From positions 124,001 through 188,000 of the forward strand of contig NZ_AWFF01000001.1 of NCBI RefSeq assembly GCF_000682755.1: a stretch of 64,000 nucleotides of DNA, in the 5' to 3' direction. The notes below the pieces were generated by a model. That model had not been told where the DNA came from. It saw only the letters and a program-made list of their open reading frames with translations, and made no database searches. Of this stretch, positions 52,657 through 61,186 are shown in pieces; position 1 is the first letter of the stretch; every line of letters begins with the position of its first letter. Both the position numbers and the translations under genes were made by a program. This DNA comes from Hyphomonas beringensis (lineage in GTDB: Bacteria > Pseudomonadota > Alphaproteobacteria > Caulobacterales > Hyphomonadaceae).

Positions 52657-55395
52657 TCAGAGACCTTCAAGCCCCTTGCGGGCCGCTTGCAGTTTTTCCC
52701 GGCGCGCCGTCCAGTCACGGACACGCTCACGGTTCTCTTCGACGATCTCTTCCGGCGCCCGTGAGACGAAATTCTCATTGGAGAGCTTCTTCTCTGTGGA
52801 CGTGATGTCCTTGTCGAGTTGGCCGAGTTCCTTGTCGAGGCGCTTGCGGACTTCTTCGATGTCCACAAAGTCTGCAATGGACAACGCAGACATGGTCTCA
52901 CCAACCACAACCGAGACAGCCCCTTCCGGAGAGGTTTCCGTCATGGAGATCTCCTCAAGGCGCGCCAGGCGCTTCAGAACATCTTCGTGGCGCATCGCCC
53001 GCTGCTCGATCTCTGAGGTTGCATTGACCAGCGTCAGCGGCACGCGAGAGCCTGCCGGCACACCCAGATCATTCCGCAGGGAGCGGATTTCGGTAATCAT
53101 GTCGATTACCCAGTCGATCTCGGCCGTGGCGGCTTCATCCGTGAACGGCTCGCCTGACGGCCAGCTCTGGCTCATCAGGAAGCCCTTGCTTGCCGCGCGG
53201 CCCGGAGAGCGACGTTCCCACAATTCTTCCGTCACGAACGGCATGAAGGGATGCAACAGTTTCAGCGTCTCATCCAGAACATAGCCACACACCGCGCGGG
53301 TTTCCTGCTTGTCGGTATCGTCCATGCCGGCCAGCAGCGGCTTGATCAGCTCAAGATACCAGTCGCACAGCGTGTTCCAGATGAATTTGTAGAGCGCGTC
53401 CGAAGCTTCATTGAAGCGATAGTCTTCCAGACCACGCGTCACATCTGCCGCGCATTTGGACAGCTCGCTGAGGATCCAGCGGTTCACCGGGCTCTTCACC
53501 GCGGCATAATCCATCTCGCCCGGTGCGCCGCATTCATTCATCTCGGCGAAGCGAGCCGCGTTCCACAGCTTGGTGGAGAAGTTGCGATAGCCTTCCACGC
53601 GCTGTTTCGACAGGCGGATATTGCGGCCCTGCGCCGCCATCGCCGTCATAGTGAAGCGCAGCGCATCCGCGCCATATGCGTCCACCAGTTCCAGCGGGTC
53701 CATGGCATTGCCTTTGGACTTGGACATCTTCTGGCCCTTCTCGTCCAGGACGAGCGCGTGGATGTAGATATCCGGGAACGGAACTTCACCCATGAATTCG
53801 AGGCCCATCATCATCATCCGGGCAACCCAGAAGAAGATGATGTCGAACGCCGTAATCACCGTCGCCGTCGGATAGAAGGTCTCCAGCTCCGGCGTCTTGT
53901 CCGGCCAGCCCATGGTCGTGAACGGCCACAGCGCGGAAGAGAACCACGTGTCGAGGACGTCTTCGTCCCGAACCAGTTTCTTGCCTTTGCCTGCCTCGGC
54001 CTGCGCCTCTTCTTCAGAATACGCGACATAGACGTTGCCGTCTTCGTCATACCAGGCCGGAATCCGGTGTCCCCACCAAAGCTGGCGGGAGACGCACCAG
54101 GGCTGGATGTTGTCCATCCAGTTGTAATAGGTCTTTTCCCAGTTTTCGGGCACGAATCGGGTCTTGCCGGTTTTCACCGCTTCAATGGCGGGCTGGGCCA
54201 TCGTCTTGGCGTCGACATACCATTGATCCGTCATCCAGGGTTCGATGACCACATTGGAGCGATCGCCAAAAGGCTGCTCGATCTTCAGGTCTTCGATTTC
54301 CTGCAGCAATTCAGCCGCCTCAAAGGCTTCGACCACCTTATTGCGCGCCTCGAACCGGTCGAGCCCGCGATAGTCTGCCGGGATGCCCGCCGCATCAGCC
54401 TCACCGCCATCCACAATGGAGGCAACGGAATTCAGAATGTTCAGCGGCGTGTGGCCCGCGCGCTTGCCGACTTCAAAATCGTTGAAGTCATGCGCCGGGG
54501 TGATCTTCACCGCACCTGAGCCCTTTTCCGGGTCTGCATAGTCATCGGCAATGATCGGCACGCGGCGGCCAACAATCGGCAGCTCCACGAACTTGCCGAT
54601 CAGACCCGCATAGCGCTCGTCTTCCGGGTGCACAGCCACGCCGGTATCGCCCAGCATGGTTTCCGGACGGGACGTCGCGACAACGATATAGTTGCGCGTC
54701 TCGGTGCCCGTGACATTGCCTTCTTCATCCTTGACCGGATGCTCATATGTAACGCCATCGGCCAGCGGATAGCGCAGGTGCCAGTAATGGCCCGGCACTT
54801 CGCGCTGGTCGACTTCGAGGTCTGAAATCGCCGTCTGGAAGTGCGGGTCCCAGTTCACGAGGCGCTTGTCGCGATAAATCAGGCCCTTCTTGTAAAGCTC
54901 GACAAACACCTTGGTGACGGCTCGCATCATGTTGTTGTCGGGGTCATTCCGGTCGCCCATCGTGAAAGCTTCGCGCGACCAGTCACAGGATGCGCCAAGG
55001 CGCTTCAGCTGGCCCACAATCGCGCCGCCCGATTCCTCACGCCACGCCCAGACACGGTCGACAAAGGCGTCCCGTCCCATGGAGCGGCGGTCTTGATTGC
55101 CTTCTTCAGCCAGCTTGCGCTCAACCACCATTTGCGTCGCGATGCCGGCATGGTCCGTTCCCGGTTGCCACAGCACATTCTTGCCGCGCATCCGCTCAAA
55201 CCGGATCAGCAGATCCTGCAGCGTGTTGTTCAGCGCGTGGCCCATATGCAGCACGCCAGTGACGTTTGGCGGCGGAATGACGATGGAATAGGCCTGCGCA
55301 GAGGTATCGCCGGATGGCTTGAAGCATCCGGACTTTTCCCAGGCCTCGTACAGGCGCGGTTCGGCTTCGGCGGGATCAAATCTTTGGTCGAGCAT
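52657..55395 (-). CDS. valS: Valine-tRNA ligase ValS
   Basis: A 912-residue class I aminoacyl-tRNA synthetase that charges tRNA-Val. The HIGH-type motif is PPPNVTGVLHMGHAL (about 41-55), and the editing domain with GVAVHPEDERY and SGAVKITPAHDFNDFEVG lies between about 200 and 360. KMSKSKGN is around residue 553, and a C-terminal coiled coil (ELGQLDKDITSTEKKLSNENF) clamps the tRNA. All signatures are intact. It follows popZ after a strong terminator, so it probably has its own promoter in the 80-base gap. Confidence 0.97.
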   Translation of the reverse strand: MLDQRFDPAEAEPRLYEAWEKSGCFKPSGDTSAQAYSIVIPPPNVTGVLHMGHALNNTLQDLLIRFERMRGKNVLWQPGTDHAGIATQMVVERKLAEEGNQDRRSMGRDAFVDRVWAWREESGGAIVGQLKRLGASCDWSREAFTMGDRNDPDNNMMRAVTKVFVELYKKGLIYRDKRLVNWDPHFQTAISDLEVDQREVPGHYWHLRYPLADGVTYEHPVKDEEGNVTGTETRNYIVVATSRPETMLGDTGVAVHPEDERYAGLIGKFVELPIVGRRVPIIADDYADPEKGSGAVKITPAHDFNDFEVGKRAGHTPLNILNSVASIVDGGEADAAGIPADYRGLDRFEARNKVVEAFEAAELLQEIEDLKIEQPFGDRSNVVIEPWMTDQWYVDAKTMAQPAIEAVKTGKTRFVPENWEKTYYNWMDNIQPWCVSRQLWWGHRIPAWYDEDGNVYVAYSEEEAQAEAGKGKKLVRDEDVLDTWFSSALWPFTTMGWPDKTPELETFYPTATVITAFDIIFFWVARMMMMGLEFMGEVPFPDIYIHALVLDEKGQKMSKSKGNAMDPLELVDAYGADALRFTMTAMAAQGRNIRLSKQRVEGYRNFSTKLWNAARFAEMNECGAPGEMDYAAVKSPVNRWILSELSKCAADVTRGLEDYRFNEASDALYKFIWNTLCDWYLELIKPLLAGMDDTDKQETRAVCGYVLDETLKLLHPFMPFVTEELWERRSPGRAASKGFLMSQSWPSGEPFTDEAATAEIDWVIDMITEIRSLRNDLGVPAGSRVPLTLVNATSEIEQRAMRHEDVLKRLARLEEISMTETSPEGAVSVVVGETMSALSIADFVDIEEVRKRLDKELGQLDKDITSTEKKLSNENFVSRAPEEIVEENRERVRDWTARREKLQAARKGLEGL

Positions 55396-55416
55396 CGTTT
55401 CAGGCGTATTCCAGTG

Positions 55417-55448
55417 TAAAAGAAAAGGCGCGCCGGTTAAGGCGCGCC
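55417..55448 (-). terminator. Terminator between popZ and valS
   Basis: An 8-base stem of two GGCGCGCC copies (55427-55434 and 55441-55448, each self-palindromic) around a 6-base loop is followed on the minus strand by UUUUCUUUU. It starts 30 bases after the popZ stop. Confidence 0.8.
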
Positions 55449-55477
55449 CTTCCCTATAACGTTTTTATCGGGTGAGG

Positions 55478-56221
55478 CTAGCGCGCCATGCGGGCAATGC
55501 GCTGTACTTCTGCTTCTACCTTCTCTTCGACGATGGCCGGAAGGTTGGCATCCAGCCATTCCTTGATCATCGGCTTGAGAAGCTCGCGGACGAGGCCTTC
55601 GAGCGTGTTGTCGCTGCCCATGTCCATTTTGGAGATGAGTTTGCCGAGGGCGCCAGCCGCTGCATCAGCGGTTTGGTCATCGGTCAGAACGGTTTGCTGG
55701 TAACGGGCGGTAGCCGCCATGTCTTCCTCCACGGGTGCGGGCTCCGGCGCAGGCGCCGGGGCAGCGTTTTCAGGTTCAGGTGCAGTTTCGATTTCCGGCT
55801 CCGGAGCCGTTTCTTCTTGAATGTAGGTAACTTCCTTCAGCAGGTTCAGTACCGCTTCATCAGGCTCTGCCTGTTCGGGCTCGGGCTCAGCCTTGGCTTC
55901 TTCGCTAATCGCGCGGGCATTGCCGAGCATGTCTTCAAAGCTGGGCGTGGACTCGTCCGTGGCATCTTCTTCCTCGACATCGAAGCTTTCAAAATCCGCC
56001 TCAAAGGCAGCTTCTTCGCCGAACATCACATCGTCCAGTTCCTGATCGGCGTCCGCCAGATCCAGACTCTCAAAGGCCTCTTCGTCAGACACCTCTTCAG
56101 CTTTTGCTTCTTCCGCCGGGGCAGCAGCGGGAGACGGAGCGACGTCATCATCAGAAATGATCTTGCGGATCGACGCGAGGATTTCCTCCATCGTCGGTTC
56201 CTTGTGCGCTTCATTGGCCAT
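55478..56221 (-). CDS. popZ: Polar organising protein PopZ (DUF2497)
   Basis: A 247-residue protein with the PopZ layout: a short conserved N-terminal helix (EPTMEEILASIRKIISDDD), a long acidic, Pro/Glu/Ala-rich disordered middle (about 28-170) and a conserved helical C-terminus (LGKLISKMDMGSDNTLEGLVRELLKPMIKEWLDANLPAIVEEKVEAEVQRIAR; key segments GLVRELLKPMIKEWLD and LPAIVE). PopZ forms a polar condensate that anchors ParB-parS and recruits cell-cycle regulators, working with MipZ, which is also encoded here. The middle is longer than in Caulobacter PopZ. Placement next to valS is typical. Confidence 0.94.
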   Translation of the reverse strand: MANEAHKEPTMEEILASIRKIISDDDVAPSPAAAPAEEAKAEEVSDEEAFESLDLADADQELDDVMFGEEAAFEADFESFDVEEEDATDESTPSFEDMLGNARAISEEAKAEPEPEQAEPDEAVLNLLKEVTYIQEETAPEPEIETAPEPENAAPAPAPEPAPVEEDMAATARYQQTVLTDDQTADAAAGALGKLISKMDMGSDNTLEGLVRELLKPMIKEWLDANLPAIVEEKVEAEVQRIARMAR

Positions 56222-56282
56222 CAGTATGCCCCTTGATGTTTCCCGTGCGAATCTTCACCCCTTAACCGCTAAGGCGAGAGTG

Positions 56283-56297
56283 TTAACAACCGTTTAT
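56283..56297 (-). promoter_or_regulatory. CtrA-like box upstream of popZ
   Basis: TTAA-N7-TTAT (56283-56297) matches 7 of 8 bases of the CtrA consensus TTAA-N7-TTAA. Two further TTAACC elements flank it (near 56261 and 56302). It lies 62-76 bases before the popZ start, in the tolC-popZ gap. Regulation is inferred. Confidence 0.35.
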
Positions 56298-56332
56298 CAT
56301 CGTTAACCTGAGTCCGGGCCGCCGTCAGGGGA

Positions 56333-57622
56333 TCAGAGCAATTCCGGTGACAATTGACCCGTTGCCCGCAGCAGGTTGAACGCCGCCACATAGGCGTCGC
56401 GCTCAGCCTCTACCAGCGCAAGACGCGATTCGAACAATTGCTGTTCCTGATCCAGCACGTCCAGCGTGGTGCGGACACCAACAGCCAGTTCTTCCTTCGC
56501 CCCATCATACGCAATCTCGGCCGCCTCGACCTGACGGCGCGAGGCCTCAATGGAGCGCAGGGATGCCTCGTGCAGATACCAGGACCGAGCCACTTGAGAG
56601 CGAATCTGGCGCTGCAGCGTGTCTATCTGCTGACGCGCCTGAGAACGCTGCAGCTTGGCTGAGCGAACCTGGCTCTTGATCAAACCGCCCGAAAGCAGCG
56701 GAATCCTGCCTTGCGCAACCGCTGATACGGTCGTGTCACGCTGGGTGATGTCATTGTAGGTTTCCTGAACCGAGGCCGTGCCGACAATGCTGACCTGCGG
56801 CTTGTACTGCCCGCGAGCCACCTCAATGGCTTCAGACGCGGCGCGCTCAGAATACCGCGCAGCAACAAGATCCGGATTGTTGTCGAGCGCGATTTGTACG
56901 GCCAGCTCCAGCGTTTCCGGCAGAGGCGGCACAGGCGGTGGCGGAACCAGGTCGCCCGGCGCGTTGCCGGTCAGGAATTCATAATTCGCAATACTGCCCT
57001 CAAGCGTCGCTTGCGCCCCGGCCAGAGAGGCCCGCGCACCTTCAAGGCGCGCCTGAGACAGGGAAACGTCTGTGCGGGTGACAACGCCCACATCGAAGCG
57101 ATCATTCGCGGCGCGAACCTGCTCGCCCGTCACCTCGACATTGTTCTGGCGAATGGCAACGGCTTCGCGGTCGCGGCGGACATCCATATAGGCGGTGACG
57201 ACCTGAAGGGTCAGATCCTGCAGCGCCGAATCATATTGCGCTTCTGCGGCGCTGACACCTGCGGTCGCCTGACGAATGCCGGCGCGGACGCGGCCGCCAG
57301 TGTAGATGGGCTTGGATGCCTGCACCTGCGCATTCGCAATCGTGCGGTCGCCTGTATAGCCCGGAAAAGCCGCCAGGGGCGAATTGGTGTCGACATATTC
57401 GTACCCGGCGCTGCCGGAGAGATTGACCGACGCATTACCCTCCGCGCGGGCTTGGGCGACGTTTTCCTTGGCAATATCCGTTTCAACGCGCTGGGCTTCG
57501 AGGCCGGGATTTGTCATCCGCGCAGCCGCTACAGCGTCAGACAGGGTCTCGGCGTGCGCAGCCAGCGGCCCCGCCATCATCAATGCAAACGTGGAAACCG
57601 TTAGGGAATGGCGGAATTTCAT
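56333..57622 (-). CDS. tolC: TolC-family outer-membrane efflux channel
   Basis: A 429-residue outer-membrane factor with a signal peptide (MKFRHSLTVSTFALMMAGPLAAHA) and the two repeated helical-hairpin halves of TolC (about 25-215 and 225-425): ETLSDAVAAARMTNPGLEAQR in the first and LETLELAVQIALDNNPDLVAARYSE-like sequence in the second, with GVVTRTDVSLSQARLEGARA and GVRTTLDVLDQEQQLFESRLALV as the matching channel-helix repeats. It forms the exit duct for type I secretion or RND pumps, whose partners are not in this window. AGGAG lies six bases before the start. The pcm gene lies just upstream. Confidence 0.93.
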   Translation of the reverse strand: MKFRHSLTVSTFALMMAGPLAAHAETLSDAVAAARMTNPGLEAQRVETDIAKENVAQARAEGNASVNLSGSAGYEYVDTNSPLAAFPGYTGDRTIANAQVQASKPIYTGGRVRAGIRQATAGVSAAEAQYDSALQDLTLQVVTAYMDVRRDREAVAIRQNNVEVTGEQVRAANDRFDVGVVTRTDVSLSQARLEGARASLAGAQATLEGSIANYEFLTGNAPGDLVPPPPVPPLPETLELAVQIALDNNPDLVAARYSERAASEAIEVARGQYKPQVSIVGTASVQETYNDITQRDTTVSAVAQGRIPLLSGGLIKSQVRSAKLQRSQARQQIDTLQRQIRSQVARSWYLHEASLRSIEASRRQVEAAEIAYDGAKEELAVGVRTTLDVLDQEQQLFESRLALVEAERDAYVAAFNLLRATGQLSPELL

Positions 57623-57738
57623 GCGTGACTCCTAAAGAGGCCAGTCTTACCGGTCCCCTATATAGAGACCCGTTAGCCAAGAGTGAACGGTGTTCACTTT
57701 TCGGGAGTCTTAATGCCGCAGCCTCGCGGCGCAAGAAA

Positions 57739-58392
57739 CTAGAAAACGAAGGCTTTTTTCTTGTCGAACTGGCTGAATTTCGGCGGGAAGGCATCAAACC
57801 CTTCGCGCGCAGAGACCGTCTCACCCGCCCGCGTAAAGACTTTGCCTCGGCCAAGGCCTTCGCCTTTCATCTCGACCAATGCCAGACGGCCGCCCTCACC
57901 CAGCTGGTTTGTCCATGCTTCCGGCACGGTTTCAACCATGCCGCAGACATAGATCACATCAAAGGGTGCCTGATCCGGCAGGCCTTCCGCCAGCTTGCCC
58001 TCAACGGCGACGGCCTGATCGATGCCCATGGCAGCGAAGCGCTCAGACATGGCGTCGACCAGCGCGGTGTCTTCTTCCAGCGCGATAACTGTTTCAGCCA
58101 AGCGGCTGATCAGGGCGACTTCATATCCCGCACCCGCACCGATCACGAGCACAATATCTGTTGGCTTGATCGCAGCGATCTTGATCAGTTTGCCCGTATC
58201 GCGCGGCGTCCACAGCGCGCGGCCTTCAGAGGTTGCGATTTCGAGTTCTGAATACGCAACAGACTTACGCGAGCTTGGCACGAAGGATTCGCGCGGCGTT
58301 CTCAGGAAAGCGGATACGATTTCCGGGTCCGAAACATCATTCGGGCGAATCTGGCTATCGACCATGATTTCGCGGGCAAGCTCGTAATTCAT
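57739..58392 (-). CDS. pcm: Protein-L-isoaspartate O-methyltransferase
   Basis: A 217-residue SAM-dependent methyltransferase that starts repair of isoaspartyl damage in ageing proteins. The family elements are MVDSQIRPNDVSDPEIVSAF near 10, TPRDTGKLIKIAAIKPTDIVLVIGAGAGYEVALISRL with the SAM loop near 82, and VIALEEDTALVDAM near 105. The motif following the loop, YVCGMVETVPEAWTNQLGEGGRLALVE, is also family-like. This is the shorter alphaproteobacterial type, commonly found next to tolC as here. The N-terminal substrate-contact region lacks the usual conserved serine context, so activity on isoaspartate is probable but not certain. Confidence 0.85.
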   Translation of the reverse strand: MNYELAREIMVDSQIRPNDVSDPEIVSAFLRTPRESFVPSSRKSVAYSELEIATSEGRALWTPRDTGKLIKIAAIKPTDIVLVIGAGAGYEVALISRLAETVIALEEDTALVDAMSERFAAMGIDQAVAVEGKLAEGLPDQAPFDVIYVCGMVETVPEAWTNQLGEGGRLALVEMKGEGLGRGKVFTRAGETVSAREGFDAFPPKFSQFDKKKAFVF

Positions 58393-58545
58393 CTCGAATT
58401 CCCTTTCGGGCTAGGTCATTAGAGGGTGTTGAGATGCCCTTTATCACGGGTTTCGGGCGGCGCAATGCGTGATAAACGCACGCAGCCTGAAAAGGACAGA
58501 TTGCAACGCGCGAAGTTCGTTGCTAGTGACGCGCCTCTGGTTGCT

Positions 58546-58619
58546 GGCTCTGTGGCGGAGTGGTGACGCAGCGGATTGCAAATCCGTGTACGCCGGTTCG
58601 ATTCCGGCCGGAGCCTCCA
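58546..58619 (+). tRNA. tRNA-Cys (anticodon GCA)
   Basis: A 74-base tRNA with encoded CCA. The acceptor stem is GGCTCTG/CGGAGCC with one G-U pair, the anticodon arm contains CGGATTGCAAATCCG with anticodon GCA, and the T-arm has CCGGTTCGATTCCGG. It is the only tRNA-Cys in the window. Confidence 0.96.
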
Positions 58620-58751
58620 GAACCTTTTCCGACATCCCGGAGACGACTCACCACCCACCGCTTTCCAGCGGCGGGGCGTCTCTGCGCGATGTCATGATTT
58701 CTCAATAGTAAATACAGTTTCGGCAATTTTCAGGCCCGCGTTTGCAAAGCG

Positions 58752-58859
58752 TTTACAGCCCGTTAACCAATTTGGGCGATGTTGATCCTGTCTTCTCTTG
58801 GAGACACCCACCATCACCCAACGCCTCGGCGGGAGCTTCAAGTCTCCCGCCTTTTTTTT
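58752..58859 (+). ncRNA. Possible small RNA between tRNA-Cys and tRNA-Asn
   Basis: The 325-base gap 58620-58944 holds no convincing gene. It contains a strong intrinsic terminator: stem GGCGGGAG/CTCCCGCC (58828-58835 with 58844-58851) followed by eight T residues. About 60 bases before it, TTTA-N7-TTAACC (58752-58766) is a 7-of-8 match to a CtrA box. The terminator is over 200 bases after tRNA-Cys, and the intervening bases look untranslated, so a short independent transcript of roughly 60-90 bases is plausible. It could also be the distal end of the tRNA-Cys transcript. Confidence 0.3.
58828..58859 (+). terminator. Strong intrinsic terminator in the tRNA gap
   Basis: A perfect 8-base GC-rich stem with an 8-base loop, GGCGGGAG/CTCCCGCC, runs directly into T8 (58852-58859). 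It is one of the best terminators in the window, yet no protein gene ends before it on this strand. Confidence 0.85.
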
Positions 58860-58944
58860 GGGAAAACTGCAGGTTTTTGTCAGTCGAGAGCAGATCGGGG
58901 CTTGCACCCAAAATCGGGTCTGCTATTCACCCGTCTCCAGCTGT

Positions 58945-59020
58945 TCCGCGATAGCTCAGTTGGTAGAGCAGGCGACTGTTAATCGCCCGGTCGTAGGTTC
59001 GAGTCCTACTCGCGGAGCCA
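58945..59020 (+). tRNA. tRNA-Asn (anticodon GTT)
   Basis: A 76-base tRNA with encoded CCA. The acceptor stem is TCCGCGA/TCGCGGA, the D-arm TAGCTCAGTTGGTAGAGCA, the anticodon arm GGCGA-CTGTTAA-TCGCC with anticodon GTT, and the T-arm contains GTAGGTTCGAGTCCTAC. Asn-tRNA is a substrate of Tgt, encoded elsewhere in this window. Confidence 0.97.
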
Positions 59021-59149
59021 CTTTCCCCCAACATTATCAGGCACATTTCAGTATCCATGCGCAGCATGGTTTTGGCTGAGCCGCAGCGCATGCATTTGGT
59101 GAACGGCCGAACACAATGGCGCGAATCTTCCCTTCCCGCGCATCCGGTT

Positions 59150-59740
59150 CTAGCTGAACATACGCTCCCAGAGATGAAGCATCAGCCACAAACTGCCCAT
59201 AAGGGCTCCACCCGCCAGAATCAGCACAACGCCGTCCCGCGCCGTCAGTGCGAGGCCAAACAGCAAAACGGTCAGCGAGGGCAAGAGCGGGCCAAAGGGA
59301 ATCAGCCCCAGAGGGAATGTTATCAGCGCCGCCCCGATACAAACCAAAGCAACCAGTTGCACGAAAGGCGGCTCTGTCAGGATTGCCAGGCGGGGTTTCA
59401 GGAACCGGTCGATCTGAGAGACATAGGGCTCAGCGATCTCGATTCCCTGAATCAGGGCTGACCGTGGAAACTCGAAACTCAGGACGCGGGATGGCAACCA
59501 TGGATACTTCTTGCCGAACAGAATCTGCCCCGCCATCAGCAGGATAATCAACGCCACCAGCCAGTTCGCACCCGGTATGACGGTCAATGGGCTGAGCGCA
59601 ATAAACCCCAGCAGAAGCAGAATGGGGCCGTAAGATCGCCGCCCGACCGCGTTGAGCATGGCCTCAACACTCACCTGTTCGCCGGAAGTGCGGTCTTCCA
59701 GGCTTCTCAGAAGCGTGCCGAGGTCTTTGACTTGTGCCAT
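59150..59740 (-). CDS. ExoD-family membrane protein
   Basis: A 196-residue inner-membrane protein resembling ExoD, a protein linked to exopolysaccharide production in rhizobia. The N-terminal cytoplasmic part holds TSGEQVSVEAMLNAVGRRSYGP, followed by hydrophobic segments LLLLGFIALSPLTVIPGANW and LVALIILLMAGQILFG. The conserved KKYPWLPSRVLSFEFPR loop follows, then two or three C-terminal helices. ATG 59740 overlaps the sdaA stop (TGATG) and has GGAG six bases before it, so translation is probably coupled to sdaA. The biochemical function of ExoD is not established. Confidence 0.85.
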   Translation of the reverse strand: MAQVKDLGTLLRSLEDRTSGEQVSVEAMLNAVGRRSYGPILLLLGFIALSPLTVIPGANWLVALIILLMAGQILFGKKYPWLPSRVLSFEFPRSALIQGIEIAEPYVSQIDRFLKPRLAILTEPPFVQLVALVCIGAALITFPLGLIPFGPLLPSLTVLLFGLALTARDGVVLILAGGALMGSLWLMLHLWERMFS

Positions 59741-61116
59741 CAGCACTCCACGACGTTAACGGCGAGACCACCCTGACTGGTTTCCTTGTATTTGGAGGAC
59801 ATGTCGAGCCCTGTCTGCCGCATGGTCTCGATCACCTGATCCAGAGAGACGCGCGAATGGCCTGTCGCGTGAAGAGAGAGCCGCGCCGCGTTCACAGCTT
59901 TTACCGCACCAATCGCGTTGCGTTCGATACAGGGAATTTGCACGAGACCGCCGACCGGGTCGCAGGTAAGGCCCAGATTGTGCTCCATGCCGATCTCGGC
60001 CGCATTCGTCACCTGCTGCGGGGTTGCCCCCCACACCGCCGCCAGGCCAGCAGCCGCCATGGAACAGGCCACACCGACCTCGCCCTGGCAGCCCATCTCA
60101 GCACCGGATATTGATGCGCGCTGCTTGTAGAGAATGCCCACGGCGCCAGCCGTGAGAAGGAATGTCCGCATACGCTCGGTACGATCTTCCGTGTCGGCGC
60201 AATAATGGCGAATGACGGATGGAATAATCCCGGCGGCCCCATTCGTCGGTGCGGTCACCACCTGCCCGCCCGAAGCATTCTCCTCATTCACCGCCATGGC
60301 ATATACGTTCAGCCAGTCGAATAATTGCTCGCGCTCATTGTCTCCGCTTCCGCTGACCAACTTGGTCCAGAGGCCGGGCGCCCGGCGCTTGACCTTCAGG
60401 CCGCCCGGAAGCTCTCCCTCACGGGACAGGCCCCGATCAATACAGCCCAGCATCACGTCGGCAATCCGGTCCAGCGCAGCAAGCGTTTCCTCGCGCGGGC
60501 GCATGGCATCTTCATTGGCCAGGGTAATTTCCTGAATGCTCAGGCCTTCATGATCACACATTGCGAGCAGTTCGGCAGCAGAGGTGTAGGCATGCGGCAC
60601 CTTTGGGCCGGTCGGCACAAGGTCATCCTCCAGCGGGCGTTCCAGCTGCTTTTGCGAGGCGATGAAGCCGCCGCCTGTGGAATACCAGGTTTCATCGGCC
60701 AGTACATCATCGCCTGCGCCAAATGCCTTCAGGCGCATGCCATTGGGGTGTAGCTCCGGAATGACATCATAGGCCATCACGATATCACGCTCAGGGTCAA
60801 AAGCGATGTCATGCTCACCGGCCAGCTTGATGCGTTTTGTCTTGCGGATATCGGCTTCACTGGCTTCGGCCTCGTCAGGGTCCAGCGTCTCGGGCTCAAA
60901 CCCGGCCAGCCCCAACAAAACAGCTTTCGGCGTCGCGTGCCCTGCCCCGGTCAAAGCCAGTGAGCCTTGCAGCTCCACCTCAACTCTTTCGACATCGCCG
61001 AGCCCATGCCTATCCCGTAGGGCAGAGATAAACCGCCCGGCAATCCGGATAGGCCCCACAGTATGGGAACTGGAAGGACCGATACCAACGCGAAAGAGAT
61101 CAAGAACAGAAAGCAT
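59740..61116 (-). CDS. sdaA: L-serine ammonia-lyase SdaA, iron-sulfur type
   Basis: A 458-residue single-chain L-serine dehydratase that makes pyruvate and ammonia with a [4Fe-4S] cluster. The beta-like domain begins at the N-terminus (SVLDLFRVGIGPSSSHTVGP, 3-22), and the catalytic alpha-like domain follows from about 170. Cluster cysteines are likely those in GAEMGCQGEVGVACSM, NLGLTCDPVGG and LVQIPCIERN, and all are present. The length is usual for the fused enzyme. It is followed by exoD with overlapping codons; the two functions have no known link. Catabolism of serine feeds central metabolism. Confidence 0.95.
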   Translation of the reverse strand: MLSVLDLFRVGIGPSSSHTVGPIRIAGRFISALRDRHGLGDVERVEVELQGSLALTGAGHATPKAVLLGLAGFEPETLDPDEAEASEADIRKTKRIKLAGEHDIAFDPERDIVMAYDVIPELHPNGMRLKAFGAGDDVLADETWYSTGGGFIASQKQLERPLEDDLVPTGPKVPHAYTSAAELLAMCDHEGLSIQEITLANEDAMRPREETLAALDRIADVMLGCIDRGLSREGELPGGLKVKRRAPGLWTKLVSGSGDNEREQLFDWLNVYAMAVNEENASGGQVVTAPTNGAAGIIPSVIRHYCADTEDRTERMRTFLLTAGAVGILYKQRASISGAEMGCQGEVGVACSMAAAGLAAVWGATPQQVTNAAEIGMEHNLGLTCDPVGGLVQIPCIERNAIGAVKAVNAARLSLHATGHSRVSLDQVIETMRQTGLDMSSKYKETSQGGLAVNVVEC

Positions 61117-61186
61117 GCAAACCCGTCAGATATTTAAATAATGGAATCGAAACAGGACTGTTTCGTATAAGACAGATAGCGACGTG

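Noticed and set aside
53251-54519. Open frame of 422 codons opposite valS
   Set aside because: Antisense shadow of valS without supporting signals.
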